Source of the DNA: PKWO01 sp036561005
Lineage (GTDB): Bacteria > Pseudomonadota > Gammaproteobacteria > Burkholderiales > Burkholderiaceae_D
Assembly (NCBI GenBank): GCA_036561005.1
Contig: DATBQE010000008.1
Span: 1 to 24,920 of the forward strand
DNA: 24,920 nt
Reading direction: 5' to 3'
The notes under the pieces: generated by a model
Told to the model about the DNA's origin: nothing
What the model saw: the letters and a program-made list of their open reading frames with translations, nothing else
Databases searched by the model: none
In this document: piece by piece, positions 15,410 to 24,857 of the stretch
How positions within the stretch are numbered: position 1 is the first letter of the stretch
Layout of the letters: each line of letters begins with the position of its first letter
Position numbers and translations under genes: made by a program

Positions 15410-17854
15410 TCAGGCGGCGGCCTTGGCGACCAGAAGCGCTTCGAACTCCTTCGGCGGGAGCGGTTTGGCAAACAGGAAGCCTTGTACGTAGTCGCAACCG
15501 GCTGCACGCAACAGATCATGCTGTTCGCGCGTTTCCACGCCTTCTGCGATCACCTGCAATCCGAGTCGATGCGCCATGACGATAATGGAATCGCACAACG
15601 CCAGGTCATTGGCGTCGGTTTCCATGTTGTGCACGAACGAGCGATCGATCTTGAGGAAGTCGATATCGAAGCGTTTCAGATACGACAGGGAAGAATAGCC
15701 GGTGCCGAAATCATCCAACGAAACGGTAATGCCGGCATCGCGGAAAGCCAGCAACTGGTCGGTGATTTCCGAATCGGCATCGAGCAGCAAACCCTCGGTG
15801 ATCTCCACGGCAATGCTCTGGCCAGGGAGGCCCAGAGTGCGCAAATATTGCAGCCAGCCAGCCTGCGCGCTACCTTCATCGCGGAACTGTAGCGGCGACA
15901 CATTGACGCTGACCTGGAAATCCGGACAAAATGCGCTGCGCCATTCGGCCGCTTGGCGGGCTGCTTCACGGAAAACCCAATCGCCGATTTCGACGATCAT
16001 GCGCGTCTCTTCCGCCAACGGAATGAAACTGGCCGGGCTCACCAGCCCCTGTACCGGGTGCAGCCAGCGTATCAGTGCTTCAGCCTTGTGTATGGAACCG
16101 GTTCTCGTGTCGACGATGGGTTGGTAATACACCCTGAATTGCCCTGCGGCCAGCGCGCCGCGCAAGTCGTTGACCAGGCGCATGCGCGTTTGCGCGGCCA
16201 ATTGCATGGACGGCATGAAATGATTGAAGGTGTTGCGCCCCGCGGCCTTGGCGGCATACATTGCCTGATCGGCATTCTTCAAAAGCGTGGCAATTTCCGT
16301 GGCATCTTCAGGGTAAAACGTGATGCCGATGCTGCTCGATATGAACGCGACTTCGCTGCCGAGGTGAAATGGCTCGGTCATCTTGAGCAGAATATTTTGT
16401 GCGATGCGCGTGACATCACTGGAGTCAGCGATTTCATCGAGGATGATGGTGAACTCGTCACCGCCCATGCGGGCGACCGTGTCAGACTGGCGAACGCAAG
16501 CGCGCAGACGATGCGCCGCCTGTTTCAGCAGATCGTCGCCCATCTCATGACCGAGCGTATCGTTGACTTCCTTGAAGCGATCAAGATCGAGAAACATCAG
16601 ACCGACGCGCGTACCCGAGCGATTGGCCTTGATGATCGCCTGTTCCAGGCGGTCCTGGAACATATGGCGATTCGGCAATCCGCTCAAGCGGTCGAAATTC
16701 GCCTGGTTCCAGATTACCGCTTCGGAAAATTTGCGCTCGGTGATATCTTCGAGCGCCAGGATCAGCAGCGGGTCATTGCCAAGGCTGATCAGCCGGCCGG
16801 AAATCTGACATAGCATGAATTTCTCGCCGTAGCCGCAACGCATCCACGCCTCGAAGCCGTCGACCGAGCCTTTTTCCCGCACGATTTTGACGAGCGTCTC
16901 ACTGTCTGCAGAGTCTTTCCAGATCGAGAAGTCGCCCGCATCGGCGTCCAGAATATCCTTGCGCTTGACTTCGAACTGCAGCAATCCGGTATCGTTGACG
17001 TCGGCAATCACGAATCCGTCATCGATGCGTGCGACGATCATCGCAAGCGGCGCGGTCTGGAAGATCGCGGTAAACTTCGCCTCCGTCGTGCGCAGTGCCT
17101 GCTCTGCTTTCAGACGTTCGTTCAACTCCTGCTGCAGATTCGCATTATGCAAATCGCGCTCGGCAAGCAAGGCGCCCAGTTCGGCACGCATGTCGTCGAG
17201 ACCTTGTGCGAGGCTGCCGATTTCATCGACGCGGCGCAATTTCACCGCCTGCTGTAAATCTCCGCGCGCAAGCCGCACCGTGGCCTGTTGCAGGAAGCGC
17301 AGAGGCCGCACCACACGGTACTCGAACAGCAAGAGTATCAGAAAGAATGAAATGACCACCTGGGCCACGAGTGCGCCGACCAGTTTAAGGAAATCGGCGA
17401 ACAGGTCGTTATTCACGCGCGCAGTGGACATTTCGATCATGACCTGACCGATGACTCTGTCACCCAACAAAACCGCTCTTTTGTCTTGCAACACCTCACC
17501 CAGGCGCCTGGAAGGAATGTTGACGTCGACAAAACTGTTGCCGATTTCATCGGTCACCGCGACACGCACCACGTCGGGATTACGCATCACAGCCTGGACT
17601 GTTTGATTCGCCACCGCCCGATCGACGTTCCACAAGGCGACTGACATGGTTTGCGCCAGCATTTCAGCCGATTGCGACATTGGCACACGAACCTGCACGT
17701 CAATTTCGCGCCGGAACCTGTCTCCGAGGAATAGCTGGCTGAATAACAGCGCCGGCAACAAAATGCCGAATGCAACACCGATGCTCAAAATCTGTCGCAA
17801 TGACAGCTTGACCAAGCTCTGCGTGATGGCGTCAAGAATGTGTCTGAGCGACAT
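15410..17854 (-). CDS. Membrane-bound PAS-GGDEF-EAL cyclic-di-GMP enzyme
   Basis: This encodes an 814-residue signalling protein from ATG 17854. A GTG 23 codons upstream is possible, but neither start has a strong ribosome site. It has a transmembrane helix (about 21-44), a short periplasmic sensor of about 110 residues (ALWNVDRAVANQTV, NPDVVRVAV), a second helix (157-178), HAMP (179-231), PAS (about 255-380), GGDEF (about 395-545) and EAL (about 565-810). The cyclase motif GGDEF is intact at 464-468, with the inhibitory site RQSD five residues before it. The EAL domain keeps EAL (592-594), NVSP, DDFGTGYSS, KIDRSF and EGVE. Both synthesis and hydrolysis of c-di-GMP therefore look possible, with direction presumably set by the sensor and PAS inputs. 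An orphan binding protein is encoded just upstream on the same strand and might supply the periplasmic signal. That link is inference. Confidence 0.93.
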   Translation of the reverse strand: MSLRHILDAITQSLVKLSLRQILSIGVAFGILLPALLFSQLFLGDRFRREIDVQVRVPMSQSAEMLAQTMSVALWNVDRAVANQTVQAVMRNPDVVRVAVTDEIGNSFVDVNIPSRRLGEVLQDKRAVLLGDRVIGQVMIEMSTARVNNDLFADFLKLVGALVAQVVISFFLILLLFEYRVVRPLRFLQQATVRLARGDLQQAVKLRRVDEIGSLAQGLDDMRAELGALLAERDLHNANLQQELNERLKAEQALRTTEAKFTAIFQTAPLAMIVARIDDGFVIADVNDTGLLQFEVKRKDILDADAGDFSIWKDSADSETLVKIVREKGSVDGFEAWMRCGYGEKFMLCQISGRLISLGNDPLLILALEDITERKFSEAVIWNQANFDRLSGLPNRHMFQDRLEQAIIKANRSGTRVGLMFLDLDRFKEVNDTLGHEMGDDLLKQAAHRLRACVRQSDTVARMGGDEFTIILDEIADSSDVTRIAQNILLKMTEPFHLGSEVAFISSSIGITFYPEDATEIATLLKNADQAMYAAKAAGRNTFNHFMPSMQLAAQTRMRLVNDLRGALAAGQFRVYYQPIVDTRTGSIHKAEALIRWLHPVQGLVSPASFIPLAEETRMIVEIGDWVFREAARQAAEWRSAFCPDFQVSVNVSPLQFRDEGSAQAGWLQYLRTLGLPGQSIAVEITEGLLLDADSEITDQLLAFRDAGITVSLDDFGTGYSSLSYLKRFDIDFLKIDRSFVHNMETDANDLALCDSIIVMAHRLGLQVIAEGVETREQHDLLRAAGCDYVQGFLFAKPLPPKEFEALLVAKAAA

Positions 17855-18088
17855 TGTCAAAGTAGCATTGCAAATTTGTGAACTATGTATGGTATCAGGT
17901 CGCGACCCATGAGCGCGCCGCACCGGTAATATTCACGACCAAAACGAGAATTGCGAAGCAACAAATTGCAATAATGATAGTCAATCGGATGGCCGGGATG
18001 AATGTCGCGACTGCACTCCACCAGGCGGGGCATGGGCACAATGCCAAGGGCAGCGGGGGCAGGAACCATTTCGTTGGGTAACGGCAGT

Positions 18089-18922
18089 CTATTTGGCGGA
18101 TTTGCGCCAGCGTTGAATGTTTGCCTCAACCAGTTCCTTCATTACATTTTGTTTTGCCAATTTGTACATTAATTGCGATAGCTGTCCGCGGATTTCCCCG
18201 GTGTTACAAGGCGACTTGTGGGAAATCGTCAGGTACAGGTTTTCATTGGTTACCGATGTCGGCATGGTCTTGACGTTTTGAACGTTCATCCTTGCCGCAT
18301 AGGCCAGGCCCGGATCTTCCTCGTAAATCAGGTATTGCACCCTGCCGAGATCGAGCATTTCCAGGGCTTGCTTCAGACTGGGTACCAGCGTGATTTTCAG
18401 CGATTTTTTGGCAAACCGATCGAAGTCTTCGCCAAAGCTGTTATCGATCACGGTTACACCTTGCTGCCCGACCAGGTCTTTCCATTTATTGAACGTCATC
18501 CTGGCATCTTTGCGGGTCCAGATGACGGTGCGGGTTTCACGAAATGGCGGGTACATGTAATCCATGTACTCCAGGCGCGGCAAGGTAAAAAACGCCCCGG
18601 CAATCATGTCGACGTGGCCCAGTTTGGTCTCTTCCTGCACGCGCGCCCATGGACCCATATACTTGACGTCAATCGTCACGCCCAATTCCTTGGCGGCAAT
18701 TTGCATCAAGTCGGCATTGGCACCGATCAGCCGCGTGTCGTCGTCGGGATCCCGCCAAAGGTAGGGTGGATATTCCGGGTTGCCGCTGACGACCAGGTGC
18801 TTGCATGTTTCGGCGGCGCCGGCAGCGCTAACGCGTTGCGGCAAGAACGCCAGCAAACCCAACATGAAGAGGACGCATCGCATAGTCACGGTCGCCTTTC
18901 GATCACAACGAAAAGTATTCAT
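18089..18922 (-). CDS. Orphan periplasmic solute-binding protein (family 3, amino-acid type)
   Basis: This encodes a 277-residue exported protein from ATG 18922; ATG 18883, 13 codons in, is an equally plausible start. The signal peptide ends near RVSA/AGA. The mature part has the SBP_bac_3 layout: SGNPEYPPYLW at the first lobe, LIGANADLMQIAAKELGV, a GHVDMIAGAFFTLPR segment and a cross-over to VTVIDNSFGEDFDRF. No permease or ATPase gene adjoins it, which is unusual for an ABC transporter component. It lies 234 bp upstream of the GGDEF-EAL gene on the same strand, so it may act in ligand sensing or share a transporter encoded elsewhere. Family assignment is firm; the ligand is unknown. Confidence 0.85.
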   Translation of the reverse strand: MNTFRCDRKATVTMRCVLFMLGLLAFLPQRVSAAGAAETCKHLVVSGNPEYPPYLWRDPDDDTRLIGANADLMQIAAKELGVTIDVKYMGPWARVQEETKLGHVDMIAGAFFTLPRLEYMDYMYPPFRETRTVIWTRKDARMTFNKWKDLVGQQGVTVIDNSFGEDFDRFAKKSLKITLVPSLKQALEMLDLGRVQYLIYEEDPGLAYAARMNVQNVKTMPTSVTNENLYLTISHKSPCNTGEIRGQLSQLMYKLAKQNVMKELVEANIQRWRKSAK

Positions 18923-19201
18923 CGCGCACCTATATTGGATGGGCATCTCTAAAAATCGTCGCGATCGACTCAATATCGGGCCGAGAAGCGCAGCCGTACA
19001 GCTGTACGGTGAGCATCGCAAGTCCGAAATGACCGGGCCGCGCAGTAGATTTTCAGAGGTGTCCGAATAACAACCGGGTTGAATTGCAGTCTATCGGCAG
19101 CTTGGTCGATTTGCAAGCAAGACAGGCAAGACCGCGAACCGCGCTGTCGCTTTTAGCGACTGGAGCGGCAGAATCCGGCGTGCTCCAGGCGGGGCAAGGC
19201 A

Positions 19202-19223
19202 GGCGGGATGGGGCCATCCCGCC
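19202..19223 (-). terminator. Hairpin closing the polyamine operon
   Basis: A perfect 9-bp stem GGCGGGATG/CATCCCGCC with a 4-nt loop lies 13 bp beyond the aldehyde dehydrogenase stop on the minus strand. No T tract follows, so it may be a partial terminator or a transcript-end stabiliser. The rest of 18923-19201 holds no gene I can support. Confidence 0.5.
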
Positions 19224-19235
19224 GGTAAGGCAAAA

Positions 19236-20720
19236 TCAGACGATCTTGATCCAGGTGGTCTTCAATTCGGTATATTTATCGAAAGCGTGCAGCGATTTGT
19301 CGCGCCCATTGCCGGACTGTTTGTACCCCCCAAACGGTACAGTGATGTCGTCTTCGTCATACTGGTTGACGTGCACCGTTCCCGCACGTAGCGCGCGCGC
19401 CGTCTGGTGTGCCTTGCGAATATCGGCAGTCCATACCGCCGCCTGCAAGCCATAGGGCGTGGCATTGGCCTGGCGGATTGCATCCCTGATGTCGGTAAAA
19501 CTGAGCACCGAGAGCACGGGGCCGAAAATTTCCTCGCGCACAATGCGCATGTCGCCATTGACCTGATCGAATATGGTCGGTGCAACGTAAAACCCGCCGC
19601 TTTCAGTCCTCGCCTGTACTCCGCCGGCCAGCAAATGCGCGCCCTCGGACAGGCCCGATTCGATAAAACCAAGCACCGATTTGAGCTGAATGCCGTCGAC
19701 AATGGCACCCATTACCGTCGTTTCATCTAGCGGATCGCCGGGCTGGAAATTGGGCACCATGGTCAGGGCCTTTTCCAGGAATCGATCCTTGATCGAGGCT
19801 TCGACAAACAGCCGCGAGGGCGCATTGCAGCTTTCGCCCTGGTTGAAATAAATCGAGCCGACTGCCGCAGCGACAGCCGCATCGAGATCGGGACAATCGG
19901 CGCAAACGATATTTGCCGATTTACCGCCAAGCTCGGTCCAGGCCCGCTTCAGGTTGGACTGGCCGGCGTATTGGATGATTTGCTTGCCGATCCGGGTTGA
20001 GCCGGTAAAGCCAATGCAGTCAACGTCCATATGCAGGCCAAGCGCCGCGCCCGCTTCATGTCCATAACCGGGAAGGACATTGAACACGCCCGGCGGGATG
20101 CCCGCCTCCAGGGCGATCTCGGCCAGGCGCAGAGCCGTGAGCGGCGATTTTTCCGACGGTTTGAGCACCACGCTGTTGCCGACCGCCAGTGCAGGTGCAA
20201 TCTTCCAGGAGGCCATGATCATCGGATAATTCCACGGCACGATGGCCGCCACCACGCCTACCGGCTCGCGCGTGATGAGAGCGAGCGACGTTTCGGGCGT
20301 TGGGGCAATTTCGTCGTAGATTTTGTCCACCGCCTCGCCGTACCAGCGTATGCAATTGGCCGCCGCAGGCACGTCCACGCTGCGGCTGTATTTGATCGGC
20401 TTGCCCATGTCTATTGTTTCGAGCAAGGCCAATTCTTCGCCATGCGCGACGATCAGATCGGCGAATTTGATCAGGACGCGCTTGCGCGCGGCGGGTGCAA
20501 GGCCGGCCCAGCGCCGGTCTTCAAAGGCCGCGCGTGCGGCGGCGACGGCAATGTCCACGTCGGCGGCGTCGCAACGCGCAACGGCGCCGAGCAAGCGGCC
20601 ATCGACAGGCGAAATGTCGTCGAAAGTCGCACCCGATGCGGCCCACACACGTCGGCCATCAATCAGCGCACGCCCGTCGATTTTTAGCGCTGCTGCGCGT
20701 TCATGCCACATTTTGCTCAT
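19236..20720 (-). CDS. puuC: PuuC-like NAD(P)-dependent aldehyde dehydrogenase
   Basis: This encodes an aldehyde dehydrogenase of 494 residues. It is closest in pattern to gamma-glutamyl-gamma-aminobutyraldehyde dehydrogenase, which oxidises aldehydes from putrescine breakdown. ATG 20720 is chosen over 20723 because GGAG stands 6 bases before it. The cofactor-binding segment VVAAIVPWNYPMIMASWK, the general base Glu263 in ELGGKS, and the nucleophile Cys298 in FNQGESC are all present, as are the EEIFGPVLSV and FGGYKQSG motifs. It follows potI by 46 bp with no terminator and closes the operon. Other aldehydes could be substrates; the polyamine role comes mainly from gene context. Confidence 0.88.
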   Translation of the reverse strand: MSKMWHERAAALKIDGRALIDGRRVWAASGATFDDISPVDGRLLGAVARCDAADVDIAVAAARAAFEDRRWAGLAPAARKRVLIKFADLIVAHGEELALLETIDMGKPIKYSRSVDVPAAANCIRWYGEAVDKIYDEIAPTPETSLALITREPVGVVAAIVPWNYPMIMASWKIAPALAVGNSVVLKPSEKSPLTALRLAEIALEAGIPPGVFNVLPGYGHEAGAALGLHMDVDCIGFTGSTRIGKQIIQYAGQSNLKRAWTELGGKSANIVCADCPDLDAAVAAAVGSIYFNQGESCNAPSRLFVEASIKDRFLEKALTMVPNFQPGDPLDETTVMGAIVDGIQLKSVLGFIESGLSEGAHLLAGGVQARTESGGFYVAPTIFDQVNGDMRIVREEIFGPVLSVLSFTDIRDAIRQANATPYGLQAAVWTADIRKAHQTARALRAGTVHVNQYDEDDITVPFGGYKQSGNGRDKSLHAFDKYTELKTTWIKIV

Positions 20721-20766
20721 CATTTTCTCCAGTGCTGCTCTAAATATTCAATAGGCACGCCGCATA

Positions 20767-21630
20767 TCAAGCGGCGGTTGCCGCGATCCTGTCCTGTTGC
20801 TCGCTGCGATATGCGGCAAACTGTTCTTCCGCGCGCCGCCTTTCCTGCCGTGCCAGCCACAGGCTGCTCAAGAGCACGCCGAGACCCACGACCGCGACGG
20901 TCAGTGTGGCCACGACGTTGACCGATGGATTCAAACCCAGGCGTGCGCGCGAAAACAATACCAGCGGCAAGGTTGTCGTGCCGGGGCCGGACAGGAAGGC
21001 GCTCGTCACTACGTCATCGAGCGAGATGGTGAAGGTCAACAGCCAGGCCGATACGAGAGCCTGCGCAATCAGGGGCAGCGTTACCAGGTAAAACACCTGG
21101 AAAGGCTTGCAACCCAAATCCATTGCCGCCTCTTCGAGCGATCTATCCATGTTGGACAAGCGCGATTGAATCACTACGGCGGCATAGGAAGCGCAAATCG
21201 ATGTGTGGCCGATCCAGATCGTCAACAAGCCGCGGCGGCCGAAAATCTGGTCGCAGGAAACAAAGAACAGCAACAGCGACAATCCGGTGATGACTTCCGG
21301 CACCACCAGCGGCGCATTGATGTGCGCGATGAATAACGCCCGTCCGCGAAACCGCCGATAGCGCACCAGGACGAAGGCGGCAAGCGTACCAAGCACGACC
21401 GATGCGCTGGCCGACAGCAAGGCGATCTTGAACGAAACGAGGAAGCCGTCAATGATCTCGCTGTCGTCAAGGATCGAGCGATACCAGGTGAAGGAAAAGT
21501 GCGTCCAGATACTGGCCAGTTTCGATTCATTGAAAGAAAACACGATCAGGTAGAAAATCGGCAGGTACAGGAACAGGTAACCGCCGACCAGCCAGGCCAA
21601 GCCGAATCGGGAACCGGTATATTTACCCAT
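20767..21630 (-). CDS. potI: Polyamine ABC transporter permease PotI
   Basis: This is one of two inner-membrane subunits of a putrescine importer, 287 residues with about six transmembrane segments. The N-terminus (GGYLFLYLPIFYLIVFSFNES) and the EAA loop LEEAAMDLG (Glu167), which docks on the ATPase, match PotI/PotC. ATG 21630 overlaps the potH stop by 8 bases and has AAAGGAG 6 bases upstream, within potH, which suggests translational coupling. The C-terminal tail is charged and ends in the cytoplasm. Confidence 0.92.
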   Translation of the reverse strand: MGKYTGSRFGLAWLVGGYLFLYLPIFYLIVFSFNESKLASIWTHFSFTWYRSILDDSEIIDGFLVSFKIALLSASASVVLGTLAAFVLVRYRRFRGRALFIAHINAPLVVPEVITGLSLLLFFVSCDQIFGRRGLLTIWIGHTSICASYAAVVIQSRLSNMDRSLEEAAMDLGCKPFQVFYLVTLPLIAQALVSAWLLTFTISLDDVVTSAFLSGPGTTTLPLVLFSRARLGLNPSVNVVATLTVAVVGLGVLLSSLWLARQERRRAEEQFAAYRSEQQDRIAATAA

Positions 21631-22564
21631 GGCCGGCTCCTTTCATCTCAGCACTGTCGCTCTGGTATTTATTGAAGATCGCCAGCGGCACAAGGATCAG
21701 CAATACCATCGACACCGCCACTGCGCAGGCCATGCTCCAGTCGTTGTTGCTGAAGAACTCATTCCAGAGGGTGCGACCGATCATCTGGGTTTCCGGTCCG
21801 CCCAGCAATTCAGGGATAACGTATTCGCCAAGACTGGGAATGAATACCAGCATCGAACCGGCAATGATGCCAGCCTTCGACAGCGGCACGGTAATGAGCC
21901 AGAATGTGGTCAGCGGCCTTGCGCCGAGGTCGGACGCAGCTTCGAGCAGGGTCAGGTTCATTTTCACCAATGTCGAATACAACGGCAGGATCATGAACGG
22001 CAGATAGGTGTAGACCATGCCTATCATCATCGACGATGACGTGTACATAATCTTGACCGGTGAATCGATGACGTGCGCCCAGATCAACAGGTTGTTGATG
22101 ATGCCGTTGTCGTCGAGCAGTCCCTTCCAGGCGTACACGCGCAGCAAATAGGAGGTCCAGAACGGCAGCGTAACCAGCATCAGCAAGGTCGGCCGCCACG
22201 TGGCCGGCGAGCGCGCCATGAAGTAGGCAAACGGGTAGCCGATGAAAAGGCAGATTGCCGTATTCAATGCAGCGAGCTTGATCGAATACCAGTACGTGTA
22301 GACGTACAGCGAATCCGTCATCAGAAAGACGTAGTTCGACAGGCGTACGCGGATGATTGCCACGCCGTCGATATAGTCGAACAGATCCTTGAAGCGTATG
22401 CCTTCGGTGTCCGAAATGCTGAGCTTGAGGACGATCAGGAACGGCAGGGAAAAGAACAGGATCAGGAAGATATAAGGGATGCCGATCACACTGCGGCGGC
22501 CCCAGCCCTTGCTCCAGGATTTTCTCAATGCCGACGACGGCGAGAAGATGCTTGGCAGGTTCAT
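21623..22564 (-). CDS. potH: Polyamine ABC transporter permease PotH
   Basis: This is the second permease subunit of the putrescine importer, 313 residues with about six hydrophobic helices. The EAA loop LLEAASDLGARPL has Glu208. The N-terminus (IPYIFLILFFSLPFLIVLKLSISD) and the segment SLGEYVIPELLGGPE are typical of PotH/PotB. I use ATG 22564, which has AGGA 5 bases upstream; ATG 22570, two bases after the potG stop, is the alternative. It is spaced tightly after potG and overlaps potI, so it is clearly in the same operon. Confidence 0.92.
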   Translation of the reverse strand: MNLPSIFSPSSALRKSWSKGWGRRSVIGIPYIFLILFFSLPFLIVLKLSISDTEGIRFKDLFDYIDGVAIIRVRLSNYVFLMTDSLYVYTYWYSIKLAALNTAICLFIGYPFAYFMARSPATWRPTLLMLVTLPFWTSYLLRVYAWKGLLDDNGIINNLLIWAHVIDSPVKIMYTSSSMMIGMVYTYLPFMILPLYSTLVKMNLTLLEAASDLGARPLTTFWLITVPLSKAGIIAGSMLVFIPSLGEYVIPELLGGPETQMIGRTLWNEFFSNNDWSMACAVAVSMVLLILVPLAIFNKYQSDSAEMKGAGHG

Positions 22565-22572
22565 CGTCATCC

Positions 22573-23694
22573 TTATTGACTCAGCACCATCAGCGAGGTG
22601 TCGCGCCAGACGGCATAGACTGTCTCGCCGCGCTCAAGAATGCTGCCATGACGCTCGGTGCTCGTTGCCATGACCTGCAGGCGCAAACCGCCACCCAATA
22701 GCACACGATAGCGTGTAGACGCGCCGAAGTAGGCGTTCTCTTCGATATTGCCTTGCACGCAATTATAGGTCTGGTCGTCCGGCGCTTCGCGTTGCAGAAC
22801 GATGTTTTCCGGGCGCAGCGCCACGCCGAGTTTCATACCGAGTGCGCCGCTGATACCGTGTCCGACGTACAGTCTGCCTTGCGCCGTTTCAATGACGCAG
22901 TGCCCGGGCTCGTCTTCAATGAGCGTGCCTTCGAACAAATTGACGTTACCGATAAAATCGGCCACGAAGCGGCAATTCGGCGTTTCATAAATCTCCTGCG
23001 GCGTACCGACCTGTTTGAAACTGCCGCTGCTCATGATGGCGATGCGGTCGGCCATTGTCATGGCCTCTTCCTGGTCATGCGTAACCATGACGCAGGTCAC
23101 ACCGACCTTGCGAATGATATTTTTCAACTCGAATTGCGTCTGCTCGCGCAACTTGCGATCGAGCGCGCCGAGCGGTTCGTCAAGCAGCAGCAATCGCGGC
23201 TCCAGTGCCAGGCTGCGCGCCAGCGCCACGCGCTGTTGCTGCCCGCCCGAGAGCTGGTGCGGCTTGCGCCTGGCGTAAGGTTTGAGTTGAACCAGAGCGA
23301 GCATCTTCTCGACCTGATCATTGATTTGCTGTTTGGGCAGCTTTTGGCGCTTCAGGCCAAAGGCAATGTTTTCCCACACCGTCATGTGCGGAAACAGGGC
23401 ATACGACTGAAACATCATGTTGATCGGGCGCTCATAGGGCGGCATGCCGGAAATTTCCACGCCGCCAAGTTGTATGCTGCCCGAACTCGGCGTCTCGAAT
23501 CCCGCCAGCATGCGCAGCAAGGTCGACTTGCCGCAGCCGGACGAACCCAGCAATGCAAAAATTTCGCCCTTTTCGATGTCGACACTGACGTCGTCCACGG
23601 CAGCGACCTCATCGAATTTCTTGGACAAGTGCTCGATGCGAAGGTAGTGCGCATCATGCGGTGCGGATTCCTGGGCCGTGACGGTTGCTTGCAT
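22573..23694 (-). CDS. potG: Polyamine ABC transporter ATPase PotG
   Basis: This encodes the cytoplasmic ATPase of the putrescine importer, 373 residues. It has Walker A GSSGCGKST (50-58), signature LSGGQQQR (148-155), Walker B LLLLDEP (about 168-174), the D-loop GALD and switch His206. A C-terminal TOBE-type domain follows (about 290-370), with VALRPENIVL. The start ATG 23694 has AGGAGA about 10 bases upstream. It lies 44 bp after potF and directly before potH, in the usual potFGHI order. Confidence 0.94.
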   Translation of the reverse strand: MQATVTAQESAPHDAHYLRIEHLSKKFDEVAAVDDVSVDIEKGEIFALLGSSGCGKSTLLRMLAGFETPSSGSIQLGGVEISGMPPYERPINMMFQSYALFPHMTVWENIAFGLKRQKLPKQQINDQVEKMLALVQLKPYARRKPHQLSGGQQQRVALARSLALEPRLLLLDEPLGALDRKLREQTQFELKNIIRKVGVTCVMVTHDQEEAMTMADRIAIMSSGSFKQVGTPQEIYETPNCRFVADFIGNVNLFEGTLIEDEPGHCVIETAQGRLYVGHGISGALGMKLGVALRPENIVLQREAPDDQTYNCVQGNIEENAYFGASTRYRVLLGGGLRLQVMATSTERHGSILERGETVYAVWRDTSLMVLSQ

Positions 23695-23738
23695 GTTGCG
23701 CCATTCTCCTGAAGGTCTGTTTGCCGGACTTCGATATG

Positions 23739-24857
23739 CTACAAGCCGGTCTTGAAGGTCGTGTACAGTCGCGTGCGCAAGCGCCGGATATCGGTGCCGA
23801 CCGAATCCGGCGGCACCATGCGCGCAAGCACGTCGCCCTCGAGAAACACCGCCTTGTTCGCCCGCACATCCGGATTGATCAATTTGTCTGCAGCCCGCAC
23901 CGGGTTATCGTAAAACACCTTGTTCACGATACCCGCCTGCACTTCCGGGCGGTATATGAAATTGATCCACTTGTAAGCATTCTCCACATGCTCGGCATCG
24001 GCGGGAATGGCCATGGTATCGAAAAACTCGACTGCACCGGTCTTGGGCAGCAAAATCTCTACGCGCTGGCCGTTCTTCGCTTCCCTGGCGCGCTGCGACG
24101 CAATGCCGATGTCGCCGTTGAAGCCGACGGACAGGCAGAGCGAGCCATTGGCCAAGTCATTGATATAGCCGGAAGAGGAAAACAGGGTAATCGAGGGACG
24201 AGCCTGCGCCAGCAATTTGGCTGCGTCCTGATAATCCGCGGCAACCTTGCTGTAAGGCGGGTGCCCGAGATAGCGCAAGGCCGCGGGAAAAAGCTCATCG
24301 GGAGAATCCAGAACCGACACGCCGCAGGCTTTGAGCCGCTGCGCATATTCCGGTTTGAACAACAGATCCCAGGCGTTGTCAGGCATCGGCAATTTGCCCA
24401 ACGCCGCCTTAACCTGATCGACATTGATGCCGACCGTGGTGATGCCCCATAACCATGGGGCCAGATATTGATTGCCGGGGTCAAGGGCGGCAAGGTTACC
24501 CATTACGTTGGGATCAAGATTTTGCCAATTGGCTATCTTGCTCTTGTCGAGCTTGCGAAACAAGCCGCCTTCAAGCTGGATTTTTGCCCAGCTCGAAGAA
24601 GGCACCACGATGTCGTAGCCGGTTTGGCGTGCCAGCAGCTTGGCATGCAGGGTTTCGTTGGCATCGAAGGTATCGTAGCGCACCTTGATGCCGGTTTCCT
24701 TTTCGAAATCCTGGATAGTGGTCTCGCCGATATAGTCGGACCAGTTGTAGATGTTGAGGACGTTCTCTTCGGCGCCATTGCCGCCGGATCGGCCGCAACT
24801 CGCCAACAGGATGCCGCAGGCCAGCATGCCAAGCATACTGGCGATCATTCGCGGCAT
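23739..24857 (-). CDS. potF: Polyamine-binding protein PotF, probable lipoprotein
   Basis: This encodes the substrate-binding subunit of the putrescine importer, 372 residues. ATG 24857 is preferred because GGAGAGA lies 9 bases upstream; an in-frame GTG at 24875 adds six charged residues. The N-terminus ends in a lipobox LASC with Cys21, so the mature protein is probably a lipid-anchored lipoprotein, unlike soluble PotF of enteric bacteria. The ligand-site start YNWSDYIGE (Trp39, Ser40, Asp41) matches PotF/PotD, and PSSSWAKIQ and LFSSSGYIND lie further on. It is the first gene of the operon. Upstream DNA to the window end shows no clear promoter. Confidence 0.93.
   Translation of the reverse strand: MPRMIASMLGMLACGILLASCGRSGGNGAEENVLNIYNWSDYIGETTIQDFEKETGIKVRYDTFDANETLHAKLLARQTGYDIVVPSSSWAKIQLEGGLFRKLDKSKIANWQNLDPNVMGNLAALDPGNQYLAPWLWGITTVGINVDQVKAALGKLPMPDNAWDLLFKPEYAQRLKACGVSVLDSPDELFPAALRYLGHPPYSKVAADYQDAAKLLAQARPSITLFSSSGYINDLANGSLCLSVGFNGDIGIASQRAREAKNGQRVEILLPKTGAVEFFDTMAIPADAEHVENAYKWINFIYRPEVQAGIVNKVFYDNPVRAADKLINPDVRANKAVFLEGDVLARMVPPDSVGTDIRRLRTRLYTTFKTGL

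Noticed and set aside
22753..23712. 319-codon rightward frame opposite potG
   Set aside because: It lies entirely antisense to an ATPase with all motifs intact.
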